64,000 nucleotides of DNA, taken from NCBI RefSeq assembly GCF_001625305.1, contig NW_017804020.1:6963376-7027375 (forward strand). Reading direction: 5' to 3'. The position numbers and the translations under genes were made by a program. Positions 60,764-64,000 of this stretch are shown one piece after another. Each line of letters opens with the position of its first letter. Position 1 is the first letter of the stretch. The notes below the pieces were generated by a model that did not search any database, was not told the origin of the DNA, and saw nothing but the letters and a program-made list of their open reading frames with translations. Origin of the DNA: Branchiostoma belcheri. Lineage: Eukaryota; Chordata; Leptocardii; Amphioxiformes; Branchiostomatidae.

Positions 60764-63700
60764 GTACTGTTTGTATACAGGGTTTAAAATACCCACTCTC
60801 ACACTCTCACTGCACAAGTCATGGTTTCCGTCAGTGAGACTTGTTGAGAGATGCCAGGTTGACTGGCACAACAGTTAGCTTCTGAAATAAACTGTGTCCC
60901 ACCTCCACCAGCATGTGAGCATTACCTTTACAAGTGGACTTATTTAAAGCTTACTGCTTGACTTCTAAACTAGACAGCCAGTGTTGACACAAACCTGAAA
61001 TATTGATAGGCAACTTTTGGTTAGCTTTTGGTTTTTGCTTTTGGTTAGGTTGCTTAGTGGGGAACCTAGCCTGAGGAAGAAAAGTACAATTAACACTGGT
61101 CACTTCAATTTTGGAATGTCACTTTCCGAATTTGCAGACGGCCATGTTGAAATCCCTGATTTTCAACTTTGCCATTTCTGCAGGTACAGTAAATTTTTAC
61201 ATACCATTTGAAAGATCATGTTATCCTCAGTACCAGGTTATTTTTTTATGGTCAAAACATACATATTTGTCAAGATATTTCACTTTAAAAATTGCAATCC
61301 CGTCGGTGTACAAGCCACACCGACGGGATCAGAAGCCCACCCCGGTCGGTAGTAAAGTCTACCCCGTCGGGGTGGAAACCCACCCCGCACCCAGACCGCA
61401 TACAATTATCCTCATGTCATTGAACACTCCATGAAAACCACTGAATTAATGAGAATTCACATCTTCACACCTGTGTAATTAGCAAGTTTGTGTGATAATT
61501 CATGAGAAGTCTGGGCTCAAAGGTTACCCCGACAGGGTTGAACAGCCCTGTCGGTGTGTTAAACAGCCCCGTCGGTGTGTCCAAGGACATTATACACACA
61601 TCCTTGGTGTGTCAGAATGAACAGGCTGGGCTAATGGCCTAAGCCTTCAGACCAGACTGAAAGTAATTTCCCAATGGAGTTTAAAAGATGAACATTAAAC
61701 TTGCTTCTAGGTTCATGGCGGTTTATACACAGTTTATTATATCACTTCATTATTGTAGTTCTGTGTGTATTCCTGCAGTTTTTCTAGACTGTATTTTCCA
61801 GGAATATGAAAGAACATTGTCTTCAAAGATACAAATGAGTCATGGAGATTTGACATGGCAGGAATGGATATGATTGACCAGTCAACTTGCTCCACATGAG
61901 TGCCATATATATGTACATGACGTGTACAATCCTGTAGGTCCTAACAAGGAGGTTAAAAATCTAGTCTTTGTCCAACAATACCTAGCTCACTGTAGGATGA
62001 ATTCTAGCAAGAAGGTTATAACCTCTAACCTGGCTAAGACTAAGAATAGAGTTTGGATATGGCTAAAAATTTAATAAACTTTGATAACAACTTCAAACTC
62101 CATGGATAAACTCATCTATCATTCGCAGAATACCCCAGGGCTCAAAATATTTTTCACTGCATACCTGCACTGGTGCAGTAAACATTACCTGGACCAGACA
62201 AAGAAGACAAATTTTGCTTGCACTTACTTACTTAGTTAATACTTTGAAAAGTATGCATCATAATAAAATCTGTTAAGAAACCATTGCTATTATTTTTTTA
62301 TACTTCATAGGTGCTAACAGTCAATGCAGCAAACAAAAATACACATACTACTACATGTATCTATAAACCCATGGCCAAGTGCAATGTTAGGTGCCAGATG
62401 GCAGAAAATCTGACTGGGTGAAGGGCCAAATAGTCAATTGTGTTGGTAATGTCTTTAACAATTACAATGTTCTTTAGTTTTCACATGGGCTATCTTTTCT
62501 GCCTTTTCCTGGGTGACCCAGTACAAGCTGCCGAGATACTACCAGTAACTTGGCATGTAACCCAATACTCCCTTATAGGATAATTTGTATCAAGTTGATA
62601 ATTGGACAGTGACATTTGCATGTCAAGAACAATAGCTGACCTAGTTTTATCCCGCATAACAATTGTACCTGGAGCTGAATAATTACCGAATGGGCACTGT
62701 TGGACAGGAAATAGAGGATTGTATAATTCCTTGCTTTGAAAGCAGGCTCAAGTTGTGAATATTAGGCTTCTTGCTTATCTACTTAGTCTTTAGGCTCATA
62801 TTTATATTTATACTTAGTCTTAGTATTTTGTTGCCAAAACTGGAAATAATCTGGAACAACTTTTCCAATATTTCATATTTCAACTTCACACTCAAAAACA
62901 ATGCCCCGCCAACACAAGAATTGCCCCTGAACATTAACGGACAAAGAGTCTGAATATGAACAAATTCCAGATTTTTCCATTTGTTTGCATTTTGATTAAT
63001 GTCATGTGAATAGTGCGAATAACTTGCAAAGAACTTTTAACCATGTTGGCTAGATACTAACTAAAGGAATATTCTAGCCACTTTTTAAAGATTTTGAATT
63101 ATTAGCATGAGCCATGTTTTGGAAACCAGTACTAGTTGTGTATAAATTTCATGCATTGGATACTTCCTAATAACGCATCCTGGTATGTACAAGTAGCTGC
63201 ATTTACCAGGCACATCAGATAGAGAGGTCTATCTACCCAGCACAACTGTTGAGCATGTAGTGGGCCAATATAGTGACTTAAATAAGCTACTAGTAACATT
63301 TTCCCCCCACTTTTTGAACCCTCTGTCCCTACTGTCTCAAAAGTCTATGGGATTCTGATTGCTTTGCCACTGAAATTCCTTCTTCTTCCCTGAAAATTTG
63401 CTAAAATCAAAATCAACCCACTACAAAGTTTGTTACGTTTTCTGGGTGAGTCGACAGGTTGAAACTGACCGGGCACAATATTATATATCTAATAACAGCT
63501 GGATATCTGACTTGCAATAAACCTTCTTATAATAATGTTTATTGATTGATTGATTGATCGATCTTCTTGGTCAGGATACTGTCCTTTCTTTCTTATCTCC
63601 AACCCAAAGAAAATTGGACCCTCTCTGGCCGATGGATACTGCCTGGCCAATTTTTCATATTTCTTTTTGCCACCTTAGGATCTGCTTGGAGCTACATTGT

Positions 63701-64000
63701 AGTACTTCATTTCCAGTCACCACAGTTCTCTGAACAAAAACAAAGGTCTCAAGCCAACCCAAGCCAGTGCACATTATGTAAATTGGGGGTAATTGGCACC
63801 TCAACGTGAAGTTGGAACTGCACACCTGAGGCAAACTCTTTGAAAGGACAGTAATGGTGTCCTCCCTCCTAAATTTCAATTTATACCTTCTTGCATAGAA
63901 AATATTTAGTCTAGTACATTTGTATATCATTGCTGTGGTTGTAATGTAGAAAATACTCCAGGGTCTGTAGAAAAGAAGTTATCGGAGAAGGGCAAAATCA
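60764..64000 (+). other. VPS54 intron running off the window
   Basis: No further VPS54 exon could be read. It contains the CCCGTCGG-motif cluster at 61298-61595, a CAGGGCTCAAAATATTTTTC-started fragment at 62140-62360 and a short TTGA repeat at 63540-63560. The rest shows nothing recognisable. Confidence 0.5.
61298..61595. repeat. CCCGTCGGTGTG motif cluster
   Basis: CCCGTCGG or a one-base variant occurs at least six times in both orientations (near 61300, 61318, 61340, 61360, 61527, 61548, 61568), often followed by TGTG. Function unknown. Confidence 0.6.

Noticed and set aside
61110..61195. Further VPS54 exon (TAMLKSLIFNFAISAG read after a TTTGCAG)
   Set aside because: The splice-like signals are tempting, but the peptide does not match the expected ERLISLVFGLL region that follows exon 10.
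61874..62074. 66-residue frame after exon 10 as a gene
   Set aside because: No known motif, ordinary A/T-rich codon content and no splice context.

Overview
The window looks like a nuclear genome segment from a cephalochordate, most likely amphioxus (Branchiostoma). It holds three intron-rich metazoan genes close to their human relatives, with phase-consistent exons and introns packed with short inverted-repeat (MITE-like) elements, minisatellites, truncated LINE tails and tRNA-headed SINE-like pieces. There is one 20-base assembly gap (7123-7142). The species call is an inference from content; no search could be run. All gene models were built by reading exons, splice signals and phase by eye.

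Layout. (1) A Pellino E3 ubiquitin ligase gene lies on the + strand: core coding exons 3874-18958, with a possible extra N-terminal exon at 397-518. (2) A repeat-rich intergenic region spans 18959-25956, including an 800-bp array of 25-bp units. (3) A complete dipeptidyl peptidase 3 gene (DPP3, peptidase family M49) lies on the - strand: 16 coding exons from 44761 down to 25957, giving 726 residues with HELLGH and EECRAE at the same residue numbers as I recall for human DPP3. (4) An 820-bp head-to-head interval (44762-45581) probably serves as a shared promoter region. (5) The N-terminal half of VPS54, the GARP tethering-complex subunit, lies on the + strand: ten exons from 45582 to 60763, continuing beyond the window.

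The three genes do not form one pathway: innate-immune ubiquitin signalling, cytosolic peptide turnover and endosome-to-Golgi tethering. Their linkage is still notable. From memory, human PELI3 lies next to DPP3 on 11q13, and human VPS54 lies next to PELI1 on 2p14-p15. This window may therefore preserve the single pre-duplication block whose members were later sorted between vertebrate paralogous regions.

The repeat layer is the other notable part. Two near-identical 2.1-kb elements (12425-14518 and 56354-58420) have matching terminal inverted repeats, TA target sites, no transposase and a promoter-like CCAAT pair. One is inserted in a short hAT-like element whose uninterrupted paralogue at 46257-46656 shows the empty site with a single TA. 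A dozen copies of a GGCC-ended MITE with 3-bp TTA/TAA flanks occur, and several repeats are nested two or three deep. Four repeats begin or end within about 20 bp of a splice donor. I saw no CRISPR array, rRNA gene, intact tRNA gene or intact transposase.
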